Shown here: positions 16,109 through 25,074 of the stretch, one piece after another
Numbering within the stretch: the first letter of the stretch is position 1
Layout of the letters: every line of letters begins with the position of its first letter
Assembly (NCBI GenBank): GCA_945861675.1
Contig: CAMAVY010000014.1
Coordinates: forward strand, 1 to 41,483
DNA: 41,483 nt
Direction: 5' to 3'
Source: Klebsiella pneumoniae
GTDB taxonomy: Bacteria; Pseudomonadota; Gammaproteobacteria; Pseudomonadales; Azotimanducaceae
The notes under the pieces: generated by a model
The model's database searches: none
Told to the model about the DNA's origin: nothing
Seen by the model: the letters and a program-made list of their open reading frames with translations, nothing else
Position numbers and translations under genes: made by a program

Positions 16109-17425
16109 TCACTGCAGCCTGCTTCGAACATTGAGAAAGGGCGACCAAGCCGGCTCGCGCACATCTCCCTCTGCGGACGGAAGCTGAAAACGCGCACGGC
16201 CGGTGATCGCGATGTGCGCGAGTATACCCTTGCCTCCCGCGAGCGTGGCAAAGACTAGCATCGTTCCGTTGGGTGACACGCTTGGCGACTCATCGAGTTT
16301 TGTCTGGGAAATGACAGAGTTCTTACCGCTCGCGAGATCCAACACCGCAATGTTGAATGGCGCCGACGGATTGAATCTATGCACATAGGTGATGCGCGTT
16401 CCGTCCGGTAGCGTACGTGGCCGCGCGTTGTAGTCGCCTGCAAAGGTCATGCGTTCAGACAGGCCAGTGGCCACATCCATGCCGTAGATCTGCGGCTTGC
16501 CGCCCTGATTCGATGTGTAGACCAGCCGCCGACCATCGTTCGACCAGCTGGGTTCTGTATCGATGTAGCTGTTGCGCGTGAGTTGACGCAGCCGGCGCGA
16601 GGCGATGTCCATCAGGTACAGCTCGGCCCCGGCGCCGTCCTTCGACAGCACCATCGCCAGTGTGCGGCCGTCAGGCGAGAACGTCGGCGCGCTGTTGATG
16701 CCCGGGAACGCTGCGATCCGCTCCCGCGCACCCGTAGCCAGGTTGTGCAGGTAGATGGCCGACCGTCCGCTCTCGAACGTGACATAAGCGATGCGCGATG
16801 CGTCCGGCGACCAGCTGGGCGACATGATCGGCGCGTTGAGCTGCAGCAGCGTACGGCTGCGGGCGCCGTCCGAATCCGCCATCAGCAGGCTGAACTTCGC
16901 GTTTGGCGTGCCAAGGCGCTGGGCCAGGACATACAGCAGCCGTGTCGAGAACGCGCCACGGATGTTGGTGATCTTCTGGAACATGGCATCCGCCGCAACA
17001 TGGGCGATATCGCGCAGCTGGTCCTTTGAACCGCACAGGGTCTCCATGAACTCACGTTTTTCGCTGCCCACGTTGAACAGCTCGTAGGTCACGGCGTAGT
17101 GATCGGGACTGTCCTGCACGATGCGGCCGATGACCAGGTAACGCGCGCCCTGCACGCGCCAGTCACGGAACTGCACTTCCTCGGCAGCACTGGGGTAGGC
17201 CAGCATGTCGTCCCGGGAAATCGGTGAGAAGTAGCCGCTGCGCGCGAAGTCGAACGAGATGATCTCGTCGAGTTTTTCCGGCAGAACAGCGCCGGATTGC
17301 ATGCGGAACGGCACCACCGCGATGGGCGTGGGGCGGTCGCGCCCACCTTCGATCTCGATGACCGGGGTCGCGCGCGCGGCCAATCCCAGGATCAACACGC
17401 AGAAGAACGCAGCCAGGAGTTTCAA
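16109..17425 (-). CDS. tolB: Tol-Pal system beta-propeller protein TolB
   Basis: A 438-aa periplasmic protein of usual length. Residues 1-19 are a signal peptide. The N-terminal TolB domain carries PTPIAVVPF and ISFDFARSGYFSPI. The C-terminal part is a six-bladed propeller with WD40-like PD40 repeats: PSWSPDASRIAYVTFESG, PTFSPDGRTLAMVLS, PSWSNDGRRLVYTSN and SPSVSPNGTMLVFAT. TolB links Pal to the energised TolQRA complex. It overlaps tolA by 4 bp (ATGA) and is 36 bp from pal. Confidence 0.96.
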   Translation of the reverse strand: MKLLAAFFCVLILGLAARATPVIEIEGGRDRPTPIAVVPFRMQSGAVLPEKLDEIISFDFARSGYFSPISRDDMLAYPSAAEEVQFRDWRVQGARYLVIGRIVQDSPDHYAVTYELFNVGSEKREFMETLCGSKDQLRDIAHVAADAMFQKITNIRGAFSTRLLYVLAQRLGTPNAKFSLLMADSDGARSRTLLQLNAPIMSPSWSPDASRIAYVTFESGRSAIYLHNLATGARERIAAFPGINSAPTFSPDGRTLAMVLSKDGAGAELYLMDIASRRLRQLTRNSYIDTEPSWSNDGRRLVYTSNQGGKPQIYGMDVATGLSERMTFAGDYNARPRTLPDGTRITYVHRFNPSAPFNIAVLDLASGKNSVISQTKLDESPSVSPNGTMLVFATLAGGKGILAHIAITGRARFQLPSAEGDVREPAWSPFLNVRSRLQ

Positions 17426-18129
17426 CGCATGAGGTCCTTAGGTGTGAAGTTGAACGCGATGTGCCGAAAGTCCGTCTCGAACAGCCGTCGATCTGGCGGC
17501 ACTTCAAACCGCCGCACCGCGCGAACTGCATCGACGGCGGACCGATCGAACGCTGGGTCACCACTGCTTTTGCCGATCTTCACCGCGACCAGCTCGCCTG
17601 TTGGAACCAACTCGATCAGCAGTGTCACCCGCATGTCTCGACGCGCCGACGGCGGACGCGACCATTGCTCGCGAATCAGTTGCGCCATGCCTGCGTGGTA
17701 GGACGCGGCCTCGTTCTCCCCGAACTCCGCATCAGAAGCTGCAGCTTCGGCATCCAATGCTTCGTCCAGCGCCTTCTGCTCAAGTTCCCGCAGGTTGCGG
17801 TTGTCCGCTGCCTGTTTCGTGGGCTTGGGCTCGGGCTCGGGCTTCGTCTCTGAGATGTCCGGCGTCGTGGGTGTCGGATCGATCGGCGTGGGGACGGGCT
17901 CAAAGTCGCGCGCTCTCCGGCTCGACGGCGGCGGCGGTGTCGCCGGCGCGGGCTTGCGCGTGTTTGGCGTCATCGCCACCAACGTGGCTTGAATCACATC
18001 CTTGGGCGCAAGGTTGCGCAGCTCTTCCGCAGTCGGCGTGTAGTGATACAGCAGCCCGGCGAGCGCCAACGCATGCACAAGCGCTGCGAGTACGAACGGG
18101 CCGCTGTAGGTATTGAACTCCGACCTCAT
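17422..18129 (-). CDS. tolA: Tol-Pal system protein TolA
   Basis: A 235-aa protein, short for TolA (E. coli has about 420). A single N-terminal membrane helix lies near residues 13-30 (LAALVHALALAGLLYHY). Next come a Pro-rich stretch with PEPEPKP near 100 and a charged Ala/Glu helical segment at about 110-145 (LRELEQKALDEALDAEAAAS). The C-terminal ~90 residues form a TonB/TolA-type domain (MAQLIREQWSRPPSARRDM, VKIGKSSGDPAFDRSAVDA). The long helical domain II is thus much reduced. TolA spans the periplasm and couples the TolQR motor to TolB/Pal. Confidence 0.93.
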   Translation of the reverse strand: MRSEFNTYSGPFVLAALVHALALAGLLYHYTPTAEELRNLAPKDVIQATLVAMTPNTRKPAPATPPPPSSRRARDFEPVPTPIDPTPTTPDISETKPEPEPKPTKQAADNRNLRELEQKALDEALDAEAAASDAEFGENEAASYHAGMAQLIREQWSRPPSARRDMRVTLLIELVPTGELVAVKIGKSSGDPAFDRSAVDAVRAVRRFEVPPDRRLFETDFRHIAFNFTPKDLMR

Positions 18130-18133
18130 GACA

Positions 18134-18601
18134 TCACCGCTTCGGGCGCGGCGGCTCGGTCAGCAAACCCACGCTGGATGCGCCGGCCACCTGCAGCGTG
18201 CCCATCACCTCGATCACCCGACCGTAGGCAATCTCTGCATCACCACGCACGAACACGGGCACGTCGGGCCGTGTACGGATGACCTTGCCGACCTGTTCGC
18301 TCAAGGTCTCCAGGCTCACCCGATTACCAATGTCGTTGGTGTCCGATGCGCCCAGGTTGACGAACACCGCGCCGTCTTTGCGCACGGTCACCATCAACGG
18401 ATCATTGAGGTCGCGCGGGTCAACGGGCTTCGACGGCGCCGGCGGCAAGGCGATCTTCACGCCCTGAGTCATGATCGGTGCCACGGCCATGAAGATCACC
18501 AGCAGCACCAGCATCACGTCGATGTACGGCACCACGTTGATTTCCGCGATCGGTCGCCGCTTGCCGCGCCGCGCGCGCGAACTACTTGGTTGAGCTTCCA
18601 T
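18134..18601 (-). CDS. tolR: Tol-Pal system protein TolR
   Basis: A 155-aa ExbD/TolR-family protein. A basic cytoplasmic tail leads into AEINVVPYIDVMLVLLVIFM, the single membrane helix holding the conserved Asp that takes part in proton flow. The periplasmic part ends with VIEVMGTLQVAGASSVGLL. TolR forms the inner-membrane motor with TolQ and binds peptidoglycan. The gene begins within the last 20 bp of tolQ, so translation is coupled; 4 bp separate it from tolA. Confidence 0.95.
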   Translation of the reverse strand: MEAQPSSSRARRGKRRPIAEINVVPYIDVMLVLLVIFMAVAPIMTQGVKIALPPAPSKPVDPRDLNDPLMVTVRKDGAVFVNLGASDTNDIGNRVSLETLSEQVGKVIRTRPDVPVFVRGDAEIAYGRVIEVMGTLQVAGASSVGLLTEPPRPKR

Positions 18602-19271
18602 GTACCGCTCGGTGCAGGATGGTTGTCAGTTCGTCGGCGTACACCTCATAACGCGTCATCAAGGTGTCGACGCGCGCCGAATAGCGGTTGTAGGCAATCA
18701 CGGCCGGGATAGCGGCGAACAAACCCATGGCCGTGGCGATGAGCGCTTCGGAGATCCCCGGCGCAACAGCCTGCAGCGTGGCTTGCCCGACCACCGCCAA
18801 CCCGCGGAACGAGTTCATGACGCCCCAGACAGTGCCGAACAAACCCACGTACGGACTGGTGGACCCCGTGGTCGCAAGGAACGACAGGTTGCGCGACAGC
18901 CGCCCCTCTTCGCGGGCCATCGCCACGCGCAACGCGCGCTGAATCGCCTGCATCATCGCGTCAGCGTCACCACTGGTCTGACGATTGCGGCTGAACTCCT
19001 TGAACCCCGCGACGAACACAGACTCGATGCCCGTCATGCGCTCGGCCTGCGCCTCGACACTCGCGAACAGCTTGCGCAGGTCTGTGCAGGACCAGAAGCG
19101 CTCTTCGAAATCATCGATCTCCGCCGTGATGCGTTTAAGCGCGAAGTAGCGCTCGAAGATCATGGCCCAGGACACCATGGAGATGACGAGCAACATCGCC
19201 ATGACGAACTGCACCACGAGCGATGCGTTGGTGACGAGCGTCCAAAGGGGCAGTGGTTCAGTTGGATTCAT
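18582..19271 (-). CDS. tolQ: Tol-Pal system proton channel subunit TolQ
   Basis: A 229-aa MotA/TolQ/ExbB-family membrane protein with three helices: about residues 15-40, 135-160 and 165-195. The family block [14 protein letters not shown], then [20 protein letters not shown], is intact. With TolR it uses the proton motive force to energise TolA during division. The start overlaps the ruvB stop by 4 bp. The acyl-CoA thioesterase gene ybgC, usually placed before tolQ, is absent, so ruvB is joined directly to tolQ. Confidence 0.96.
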   Translation of the reverse strand: MNPTEPLPLWTLVTNASLVVQFVMAMLLVISMVSWAMIFERYFALKRITAEIDDFEERFWSCTDLRKLFASVEAQAERMTGIESVFVAGFKEFSRNRQTSGDADAMMQAIQRALRVAMAREEGRLSRNLSFLATTGSTSPYVGLFGTVWGVMNSFRGLAVVGQATLQAVAPGISEALIATAMGLFAAIPAVIAYNRYSARVDTLMTRYEVYADELTTILHRAVHGSSTK

Positions 19272-20314
19272 GGTTCCAAGGGCAGTTCGGGTTGGCTGGC
19301 GTGCTGCGCGGGCGGCGTCAGCCCGAAGTGACGATAAGACTTCGCTGTGGCCATTCGTCCGCGCGGCGTCCGCATCAGGAACCCCTGCTGAATCAGGTAG
19401 GGCTCCAATACGTCTTCTATCGTATCCCGTTCCTCACTCAATGCGGCCGCCAGCGAGTCCACGCCCACCGGACCGCCGTCGAATTTCTCCATCAAAGTAA
19501 GCAGCAGCCGACGGTCCATCGAATCGAAGCCATGTTCATCGACCTTCAGCATGGCCAGTGCACGGTGCGCGATATCCAGGTTGATATGCCCGTCACCCTT
19601 CATCTCTGCGAAGTCACGCACGCGGCGCAGCAAGCGGTTGGCAATGCGCGGCGTGCCGCGCGAACGCCGTGCAATTTCGTTGGCGCCGCCCTCGCCCATG
19701 CCCACGCCCAGCTTGCCGCCGGAACGTGTGACGATGGCCGTCAGCTCTTCCTCTGTGTAGTACTCCAGACGCTGCACGATGCCGAACCGGTCGCGCAGCG
19801 GCGATGTCAGCAACCCCGCGCGCGTCGTCGCACCCACCAGTGTGAAGGGCTGCAGTTCGAGTTTGATCGACCGCGCTGCCGGGCCTTCGCCGATCATGAT
19901 GTCGATCTGATAGTCCTCCATCGCAGGATAGAGAATCTCCTCGACGACCGGGTTGAGGCGATGGATTTCGTCGATGAACAACACATCGCCGGCCTGCACG
20001 TTGGTGAGGATTGCGGCCAGATCGCCGGCGCGCTCGAGCACCGGCCCCGATGTCGACTTGATCGACACGCCCATCTCGTTGGCGATGATGTGCGCAAGCG
20101 TGGTCTTGCCCAGACCCGGCGGCCCGAAGATCAGCGTGTGATCGAGCGGCTGCTTTCGGCGCCGCGCTGCGCCGATGAAGATCTCCATCTGCTCCTTGAC
20201 CGCGCTCTGGCCGATGTACTCGGCCAACTGCAACGGACGGATAGCGCGATCGACGACATCTTCGCCGTCTGCGCTGCCCGCATCGATCAGCCTGTCGCTG
20301 TCGCTACCTTTCAA
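19268..20314 (-). CDS. ruvB: Holliday junction branch migration helicase RuvB
   Basis: About 348 aa from the TTG at 20314, which follows AGGGGG at 7-nt spacing and brings SDSDRLID into register with the usual RuvB start; a GTG at 20353 would add 13 residues. Walker A is [13 protein letters not shown], Walker B is [10 protein letters not shown], and sensor 1 is [21 protein letters not shown] winged-helix domain ends the protein ([16 protein letters not shown]). RuvB is the hexameric AAA+ motor that RuvA loads at Holliday junctions. It overlaps tolQ by 4 bp. Confidence 0.95.
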   Translation of the reverse strand: MKGSDSDRLIDAGSADGEDVVDRAIRPLQLAEYIGQSAVKEQMEIFIGAARRRKQPLDHTLIFGPPGLGKTTLAHIIANEMGVSIKSTSGPVLERAGDLAAILTNVQAGDVLFIDEIHRLNPVVEEILYPAMEDYQIDIMIGEGPAARSIKLELQPFTLVGATTRAGLLTSPLRDRFGIVQRLEYYTEEELTAIVTRSGGKLGVGMGEGGANEIARRSRGTPRIANRLLRRVRDFAEMKGDGHINLDIAHRALAMLKVDEHGFDSMDRRLLLTLMEKFDGGPVGVDSLAAALSEERDTIEDVLEPYLIQQGFLMRTPRGRMATAKSYRHFGLTPPAQHASQPELPLEP

Positions 20315-20420
20315 GCACTCGCCCCCTGATGTGCGGTCGCACGCCGCCGCCACATTATCGTCTGTCGAGAGATGCGGCTCGAAGCAGCCGCGCAGTTGGT
20401 CAGTGGATCGCTACCGTCCC

Positions 20421-20488
20421 TCGCCTGCGGCTCTCTTTACCCCTTCTCGCCTACGGCTCTCTTCACCCCTTCTCGCCTACCGCTCGGA
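20421..20488. repeat. 26-bp tandem repeat at the 3' end of ruvA
   Basis: Two 26-bp units (20421-20446 and 20447-20472) differ at only two or three bases, and a third partial copy runs from 20473 to about 20488 inside the ruvA coding end. The stop codon and last codons of ruvA lie in the repeat, so the intergenic copies are echoes of the gene's tail. Confidence 0.85.
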
Positions 20489-21074
20489 GCGCCAGGCGCA
20501 CGATCTCTTCAACCCCGAGATTGTCCTGGAACACCGCGCTGACCCAGCGCGTTGCTTCTGTGGGCTTGTAGCCCAGCGCAATGAGCGCGGCCTCGGCATC
20601 GTCCGCGGCCCGCCGCGCACTGCCGCGCACACCCGATGCACCAACAGCCTGCGGATCCCCCTGCGGCACCATGGCCCCAAGTTTGTCGCGCAGTTCGACG
20701 ATCAGCCGTTCTGCTGTCTTGCGGCCGACGCCCGAAATCCTGGTCAGCCGCGCAACGTCCTCACTGGCGATCGCTTCCGCAAGCGCCGCCAGTTGCATGC
20801 CCGACAGCAACGCCAGCGCCAGTTTCGGCCCGACCCCGTTTACGCGAATCAGTGCACGAAACATCTCGCGCTCAGCGCGCGCTGCGAAGCCAAACAGGAA
20901 GTTGCCGTCTTCGCGCGTGACCTGGTGGATGTACAACGTGAGCGCAGTACCCAGCGGCAGTTGCATGCCGAGCAGTCCCGTCGTGACTTCCACCTCGTAG
21001 CCCACGCCACCGACGTCCAACAGCACCCGCGCGCCATCGACCTCCAGCAACCTGCCTTCCAGCCGCGCAATCAA
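20463..21074 (-). CDS. ruvA: Holliday junction DNA helicase subunit RuvA
   Basis: With the TTG at 21074 as start (GAGG eight bases upstream), the protein is 203 aa, the same as E. coli RuvA, and begins LIARLEGRLLEVDG, matching the family's MIGRLRG type. An in-frame start at 21128 would add unrelated residues. Seen: domain I with LLDVGGVGYEV, the helix-hairpin-helix pairs LIRVNGVGPKLALALLSGM and ARLTRISGVGRKTAERLIVE, and a C-terminal RuvB-contact domain (AEAALIALGYKPTEA). RuvA binds the four-way junction as a tetramer. The 3' end lies in a 26-bp tandem repeat. Confidence 0.94.
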   Translation of the reverse strand: MIARLEGRLLEVDGARVLLDVGGVGYEVEVTTGLLGMQLPLGTALTLYIHQVTREDGNFLFGFAARAEREMFRALIRVNGVGPKLALALLSGMQLAALAEAIASEDVARLTRISGVGRKTAERLIVELRDKLGAMVPQGDPQAVGASGVRGSARRAADDAEAALIALGYKPTEATRWVSAVFQDNLGVEEIVRLALRAVGEKG

Positions 21075-21196
21075 TTGAGCATCCTCTGTGAGCCAACGCC
21101 ACTGAGACCAAATGAATCCGAACCTCACCTGGCGGCAGCCTACCAGTCGCGGCCCGCTGCGAACTGCGCGGCCGCATGCATTGAGCGCGCGCCTGT

Positions 21197-21222
21197 GTCA
21201 GCTCGTCGGGTCAGCTCGTCGG
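21197..21222. repeat. Perfect 13-bp tandem duplication just past ruvC
   Basis: GTCAGCTCGTCGG occurs at 21197-21209 and again at 21210-21222 without change. The pair sits one base beyond the ruvC stop codon (21224-21226). Confidence 0.9.
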
Positions 21223-21223
21223 C

Positions 21224-21781
21224 TCAGGCTGTCGAGCCCGGCAACCGCTTCCAGCGTCGTCGACTGCGGGCGGGGCCGGCCCAGCGTAATGGACTGCGTT
21301 CCGCATGCAGATGACACAGCGCAATCGCCAACGCATCCGCTGCGTCTGGCGACGGTAGCTCAGGCAGGCTCAACAGCAGCGCCATCATGCGTTGCATCTG
21401 GTCCTTGCTTGCACTGCCAGACCCCGTGATGGCCTGCTTCACGCGCCGCGCCGCGTACTCGACCACGGGCACACCGTTGCTGATCGCCGCCACGATGGCA
21501 GCCCCACGCGCCTGCCCCAGCTTCAACGCAGAGTCCGCACTGCGCGCCACAAACACCTGCTCAACCGCCATCACATCCGGCCGAAGGCGCAGCACCGCTT
21601 CTACAACGCCGGCATAAATCACGCCGAGGCGATCGGGCATGCTGCCGACCGGCGCTTTGATACAGCCCGACTCGACACAGCGCGTGCGCTCGCCCAAACC
21701 CTCGATGAGGCCGAAGCCGGTGATGCGCGAACCTGGATCCAGACCCAGCACACGCAACTGCCGCAAGGCCGGTGCAGCCAT
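21224..21781 (-). CDS. ruvC: Crossover junction endodeoxyribonuclease RuvC
   Basis: A 185-aa RNase H-fold resolvase from the ATG at 21781, with AAGG just upstream; the open frame beyond it runs into aspS. Acidic active-site positions are visible: Asp in RVLGLDPGSRITGFG, Glu in VMAVEQVFVA, and Asp in the C-terminal SPDAADALAIALCHLH. RuvC cuts Holliday junctions with RuvAB. It lies 65 bp past aspS and 149 bp before ruvA. The yebC-type gene often found before ruvC is missing. Confidence 0.95.
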   Translation of the reverse strand: MAAPALRQLRVLGLDPGSRITGFGLIEGLGERTRCVESGCIKAPVGSMPDRLGVIYAGVVEAVLRLRPDVMAVEQVFVARSADSALKLGQARGAAIVAAISNGVPVVEYAARRVKQAITGSGSASKDQMQRMMALLLSLPELPSPDAADALAIALCHLHAERSPLRWAGPARSRRRWKRLPGSTA

Positions 21782-21845
21782 CAGCCTTGGCCGGGATTCG
21801 ATGCGCCCGCATTCGGCTTGTTCGTGGGCCAGACCTTCATCGGGA

Positions 21846-23600
21846 TCAGTTGCGCAACCGAATGTGCAACTCACGCAGCTGATGATCGTCGACGAGGCCA
21901 GGCGCACCCGTAAGCGGGCAAGCCGCCGATTGCGTTTTCGGAAACGCGATGACGTCGCGAATGGCAGTCGCGCCGGTCATGAGCATGACCAACCGATCAA
22001 GGCCCAGCGCCAGGCCGCCATGTGGCGGGCAGCCGTACTGCAACGCATCCAGCAGAAAGCCGAACTTCACGCTCGCTTCCTGCCCCATCATGAGCACGTC
22101 GAACACTGCCTGCTGCATCTCCGGACGATGAATCCGAATACTGCCGCCACCAATCTCGTAGCCGTTCAACACAACGTCGTAGGCGCGTGCCTTGGCCTCG
22201 AGTGGTGCGATGAGCAACGCCTCTGCGCTGCAGGTGGGCTGGGTGAATGGGTGATGCTTGGCTGCCACGCGCCCAGCATCATCAGCCTCGAACATCGGGA
22301 ACTCGGTCACCCACAGTGGCGCCCATCTGGAGGCCACCAGACCCAGGTCCGTCGCGAGCTTGAGGCGCAGCGCACCCAGCGCATCCGACACCACCGTGGC
22401 CGAATCGGCGCCGAAGAACACCACATCACCGGTCTGCGCGTTGACGCGTTGCAGGATGGCCTCCACAGCCGCAGCCGGCAGCACTTTCAGTATCGGTGAC
22501 TGCAATCCCTCAAGGCCGTTCGCGCGATCGTTGACCTTGATGTAGGCCAGCCCCTTCGCACCGTAACGCGAGACGAAGCTCGCGTAGTCATCGAGCGCCT
22601 TGCGCGACAGCTTGCCACCACCCGGCGCACACAACGCCGCCACGCGTGAACCCGGATCTGCAGCCGCTGCTGCGAACACCTTGAACTCGACGTCGCGGAC
22701 CAGGTCGGCCACATCGAAAAGCTTCATCGTCACCCGCAGATCGGGCTTGTCGCTTCCGTAGTCGCGCATCGCCTCGTCGTAGGTCAGCACCGGAAACACG
22801 GGGAGTTCGACATCGAGCACTTCCCGGAACAGCGTACGCAGCATGTTCTCGGTCAACGCCCGCACGTCGTCTTCGTTAACGAACGACGCCTCGATGTCGA
22901 CCTGTGTGAACTCAGGCTGGCGATCCGCACGCAGGTCTTCATCACGGAAACAGCGCGCGATCTGATAGTAGCGATCCATGCCCGACATCATCAGCAGCTG
23001 CTTGAACAGCTGTGGTGACTGCGGCAAGGCAAAGAACTGCCCCGGGTGGGTGCGGCTGGGCACCAGATAGTCGCGGGCGCCTTCCGGCGTGGCACGCGTC
23101 AGGATGGGCGTTTCGATCTCCAGAAAGCCGTCAGCCTCCAGCAGCCGGCGAATGGCACTCGAGATGCGTGCCCGCGTCTGCATGCGGTACTGCATTTCCG
23201 GACGGCGCAGATCGAGATAGCGATAGCGCAAGCGAATGTCTTCGCCAGCGTCGGAGTGCTCGTCGATCTGGAACGGTGGCGTTGGCGACGCGTTCAGCAC
23301 CTCGAGCTCAAGGCCCAGCACTTCGACCTCACCTGTCGCCATATCCGCATTCACTGTGCCGGCTGGCCGCGGACGCACGCGACCCCGCAGCTGCAGCACA
23401 TATTCGCTGCGCACCTTGTCGGCAAGCGCGAAGCTCGACGGCGTATCCGGGTCGTAGACCACCTGAATGATGCCGGTGCGATCGCGCACATCGAGGAAAA
23501 TGACACCACCATGATCGCGCCGACGATGAACCCAGCCGGTCAGGGCAACGGTTTCGCCAATGTGGCTGGCACGCAGGTCACCACAGTATTGAGTACGCAT
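21846..23600 (-). CDS. aspS: Aspartyl-tRNA synthetase, probably non-discriminating
   Basis: A 584-aa bacterial-type class II synthetase of usual length. The N-terminal OB-fold has [20 protein letters not shown]. Motif 2 is in [20 protein letters not shown], with EFTQVDIE after it; the GAD insert spans about 285-420; motif 3 is [13 protein letters not shown]. At two anticodon-domain positions the protein has His30 and Gly81. These match His and Gly of the Pseudomonas aeruginosa enzyme, which also charges tRNA-Asn; E. coli has Leu at the first position. This suggests Asp-tRNA-Asn is made and amidated by GatCAB. It heads the long minus-strand run. The ATG at 23600 has GAG close upstream. Confidence 0.95.
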   Translation of the reverse strand: MRTQYCGDLRASHIGETVALTGWVHRRRDHGGVIFLDVRDRTGIIQVVYDPDTPSSFALADKVRSEYVLQLRGRVRPRPAGTVNADMATGEVEVLGLELEVLNASPTPPFQIDEHSDAGEDIRLRYRYLDLRRPEMQYRMQTRARISSAIRRLLEADGFLEIETPILTRATPEGARDYLVPSRTHPGQFFALPQSPQLFKQLLMMSGMDRYYQIARCFRDEDLRADRQPEFTQVDIEASFVNEDDVRALTENMLRTLFREVLDVELPVFPVLTYDEAMRDYGSDKPDLRVTMKLFDVADLVRDVEFKVFAAAAADPGSRVAALCAPGGGKLSRKALDDYASFVSRYGAKGLAYIKVNDRANGLEGLQSPILKVLPAAAVEAILQRVNAQTGDVVFFGADSATVVSDALGALRLKLATDLGLVASRWAPLWVTEFPMFEADDAGRVAAKHHPFTQPTCSAEALLIAPLEAKARAYDVVLNGYEIGGGSIRIHRPEMQQAVFDVLMMGQEASVKFGFLLDALQYGCPPHGGLALGLDRLVMLMTGATAIRDVIAFPKTQSAACPLTGAPGLVDDHQLRELHIRLRN

Positions 23601-23758
23601 ATCTCAAGGAATTCTCGGGCAAATCGGGCGCGCGGAGCCTAACACGGTGATTCTGCGCGGCCGCCAGATGGGGTGATGTGACGTAGAGACGAAGAAACGG
23701 CAACGACGCGGGGCAGGCAGACGCCACCCCAGCCCAACGCAATGTCACAGCGCCACGA

Positions 23759-24109
23759 TCACTCGCTGCTGGCCGGCGGACTGCTTGATGTAGAACCGCC
23801 CGATGATCCGGAAGCCGCCGGTTTGGCCGCACTCTCCGAGCTGCCGCCGCTCGTGGACTCGCCGCTGCTCGAGTCTGCGCTCGACCCTCCCGCATCCCCG
23901 CCACCTTCTGCGAGGTTGCGTTTGCCACCGGACTTGAAGTCGGTTTCGTACCAGCCGGCGCCCTTCAATCGAAACGCAGGCGCCGATACGAGCTTGCGCA
24001 ATTCGGCCGCGGAACACGCAGGGCAGTCGATCAGCGGCGAGTCGCTGAACTTCTGGATCGCCTCGAAGCGGTGGTTGCAGGCTTTGCACTCATACTCATA
24101 AATCGGCAT
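23759..24109 (-). CDS. FmdB-family zinc ribbon protein
   Basis: A 116-aa protein. The start MPIYEYECKACNHRFEAIQKF has the family's CxxC at residues 8 and 11, and a second CxxC at 29 and 32 (DCPACSAAELRKL). Together these form a small zinc ribbon called the FmdB/CxxC_CXXC_SSSS regulatory domain. After residue 60 the chain is almost only Gly, Ser, Ala and Glu, a disordered tail. The role is unknown; in many proteobacteria such a gene lies just ahead of aspS, as here, and it may be cotranscribed with aspS. Confidence 0.88.
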   Translation of the reverse strand: MPIYEYECKACNHRFEAIQKFSDSPLIDCPACSAAELRKLVSAPAFRLKGAGWYETDFKSGGKRNLAEGGGDAGGSSADSSSGESTSGGSSESAAKPAASGSSGGSTSSSPPASSE

Positions 24110-24538
24110 AGATCACCCATGGACAGATAGGGCAGCACACGGCGCCACCACGAACCGCAATGATGCCCGCTCAGCGCACGAAACGGGGCAGCGTGACGAA
24201 CGCAATTCGAACCATTCACTGCAGTTTCCGGCCTGCGCGATGCATCGCAAAGCCAGCGCGATGTGGGGCTCGTCGGCAACTATTCAAGAGAAGTCACGAA
24301 AACTCTATGATTTTGCAGTAAATCGGCGAGATTGATCCTTGCCCGACCTACTCAATTTGGCTATAAAGTGCGCAGTTTCAGGGTTGCTGGTGCCGCGCGG
24401 TGAGCGTCAACTCATCGAGGATGAGCGTCATCACATCTGCAACTCATTCCGTGCGGATCACCCACTCGTTCCGCGCGGATTACCGGCGTAGTCATCACCC
24501 AAACAGACCAGATCGACCAAACAGACAAGGACCACCGC
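24110..24538. other. 429-bp intergenic region ahead of the HU-like gene
   Basis: No gene seen. It holds the HU-like promoter listed separately, an AT-rich patch around 24290-24330 unlike the GC-rich surroundings, and a leader of about 165 nt with small imperfect repeats, such as a doubled TTCCGYGCGGATYACC at about 24447-24485 and CCAAACAGAC near 24499 and 24518. It must also carry the promoter of the zinc-ribbon gene on the minus strand. Confidence 0.6.
24339..24367 (+). promoter_or_regulatory. Sigma70 promoter for the HU-like gene
   Basis: TTGCCC (24339-24344) and TATAAA (24362-24367) are separated by exactly 17 bp, in an AT-rich island. A start near 24374 would give a leader of about 165 nt. 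This is one of the best-looking promoters in the window, fitting an abundant DNA-binding protein. Confidence 0.75.
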
Positions 24539-24946
24539 ATGGCCAAAAAACCTGTGAAAAAGGCAGCAGCGAAAAGCAAAGCAAAAGCTCCCGCATCGAA
24601 GGCTGCAGCTCCGAAAGCAAAGGCTGCGAAGCCCGTGACTGAGAAGATGAGCAAGACCGGCATCCTCAACGAACTGGCCGAGCGAACCGAGCTGACGCGT
24701 AAGCAGGTCACGGCAGTGTTGGACGAACTGGAAACGCTGGTCGAGCGGCACATCAACAAGAAAGGCATTGGCGAGTTCACGCTGCCGGGTCTTCTGAAGA
24801 TTCGTGCAGTCAAGCGTCCCAAGACCAAGGCGCGCATCGGCCGTAACCCTGCGACGGGCGAAGAGATCACGATCGGCGCCAAGCCTGCATCCATCCGCGT
24901 TCGCGTTGGCGCACTCAAGCGCCTCAAGGCCATGGTGCAAAGCTGA
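24539..24946 (+). CDS. HU-family DNA-binding protein with Lys/Ala-rich N-terminal tail
   Basis: A 135-aa protein, larger than HU (about 90 aa). Residues 1-35 are a histone H1-like tail of Lys, Ala and Pro (AKKPVKKAAAKSKAKAP). Then comes the HU/IHF fold: KTGILNELAERTELTRKQV, VERHINKKGIGEFTLPGLLK, the DNA-binding arm ARIGRNPATGEEI, and the final ASIRVRVGALKRLKAMV. AAGGA precedes the ATG at good spacing. It should bind and compact DNA; the tail would add non-specific contacts. A strong promoter and a terminator bracket it as a single-gene unit. Similar tailed HU proteins occur in several gammaproteobacteria. Confidence 0.92.
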   Translation: MAKKPVKKAAAKSKAKAPASKAAAPKAKAAKPVTEKMSKTGILNELAERTELTRKQVTAVLDELETLVERHINKKGIGEFTLPGLLKIRAVKRPKTKARIGRNPATGEEITIGAKPASIRVRVGALKRLKAMVQS

Positions 24947-25019
24947 AATGGTGCGGCACTGAGTAGCAAACGCTGATCAGCAGCACTGCAACGCTGGCAA
25001 CCGCCACCGTCTGCAAGCG

Positions 25020-25045
25020 AAAACGCCGGGGTTTCCCGGCGTTTT
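25020..25045 (+). terminator. Rho-independent terminator after the HU-like gene
   Basis: Perfect 11-bp arms, AAAACGCCGGG (25020-25030) and CCCGGCGTTTT (25035-25045), flank the loop GTTT. The T-run is part of the stem. It lies 74 bp past the HU stop and only 29 bp before the next gene's start. Confidence 0.9.
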
Positions 25046-25074
25046 CCGTTCTGGGCCGGCATCCGTCGCGCCGC

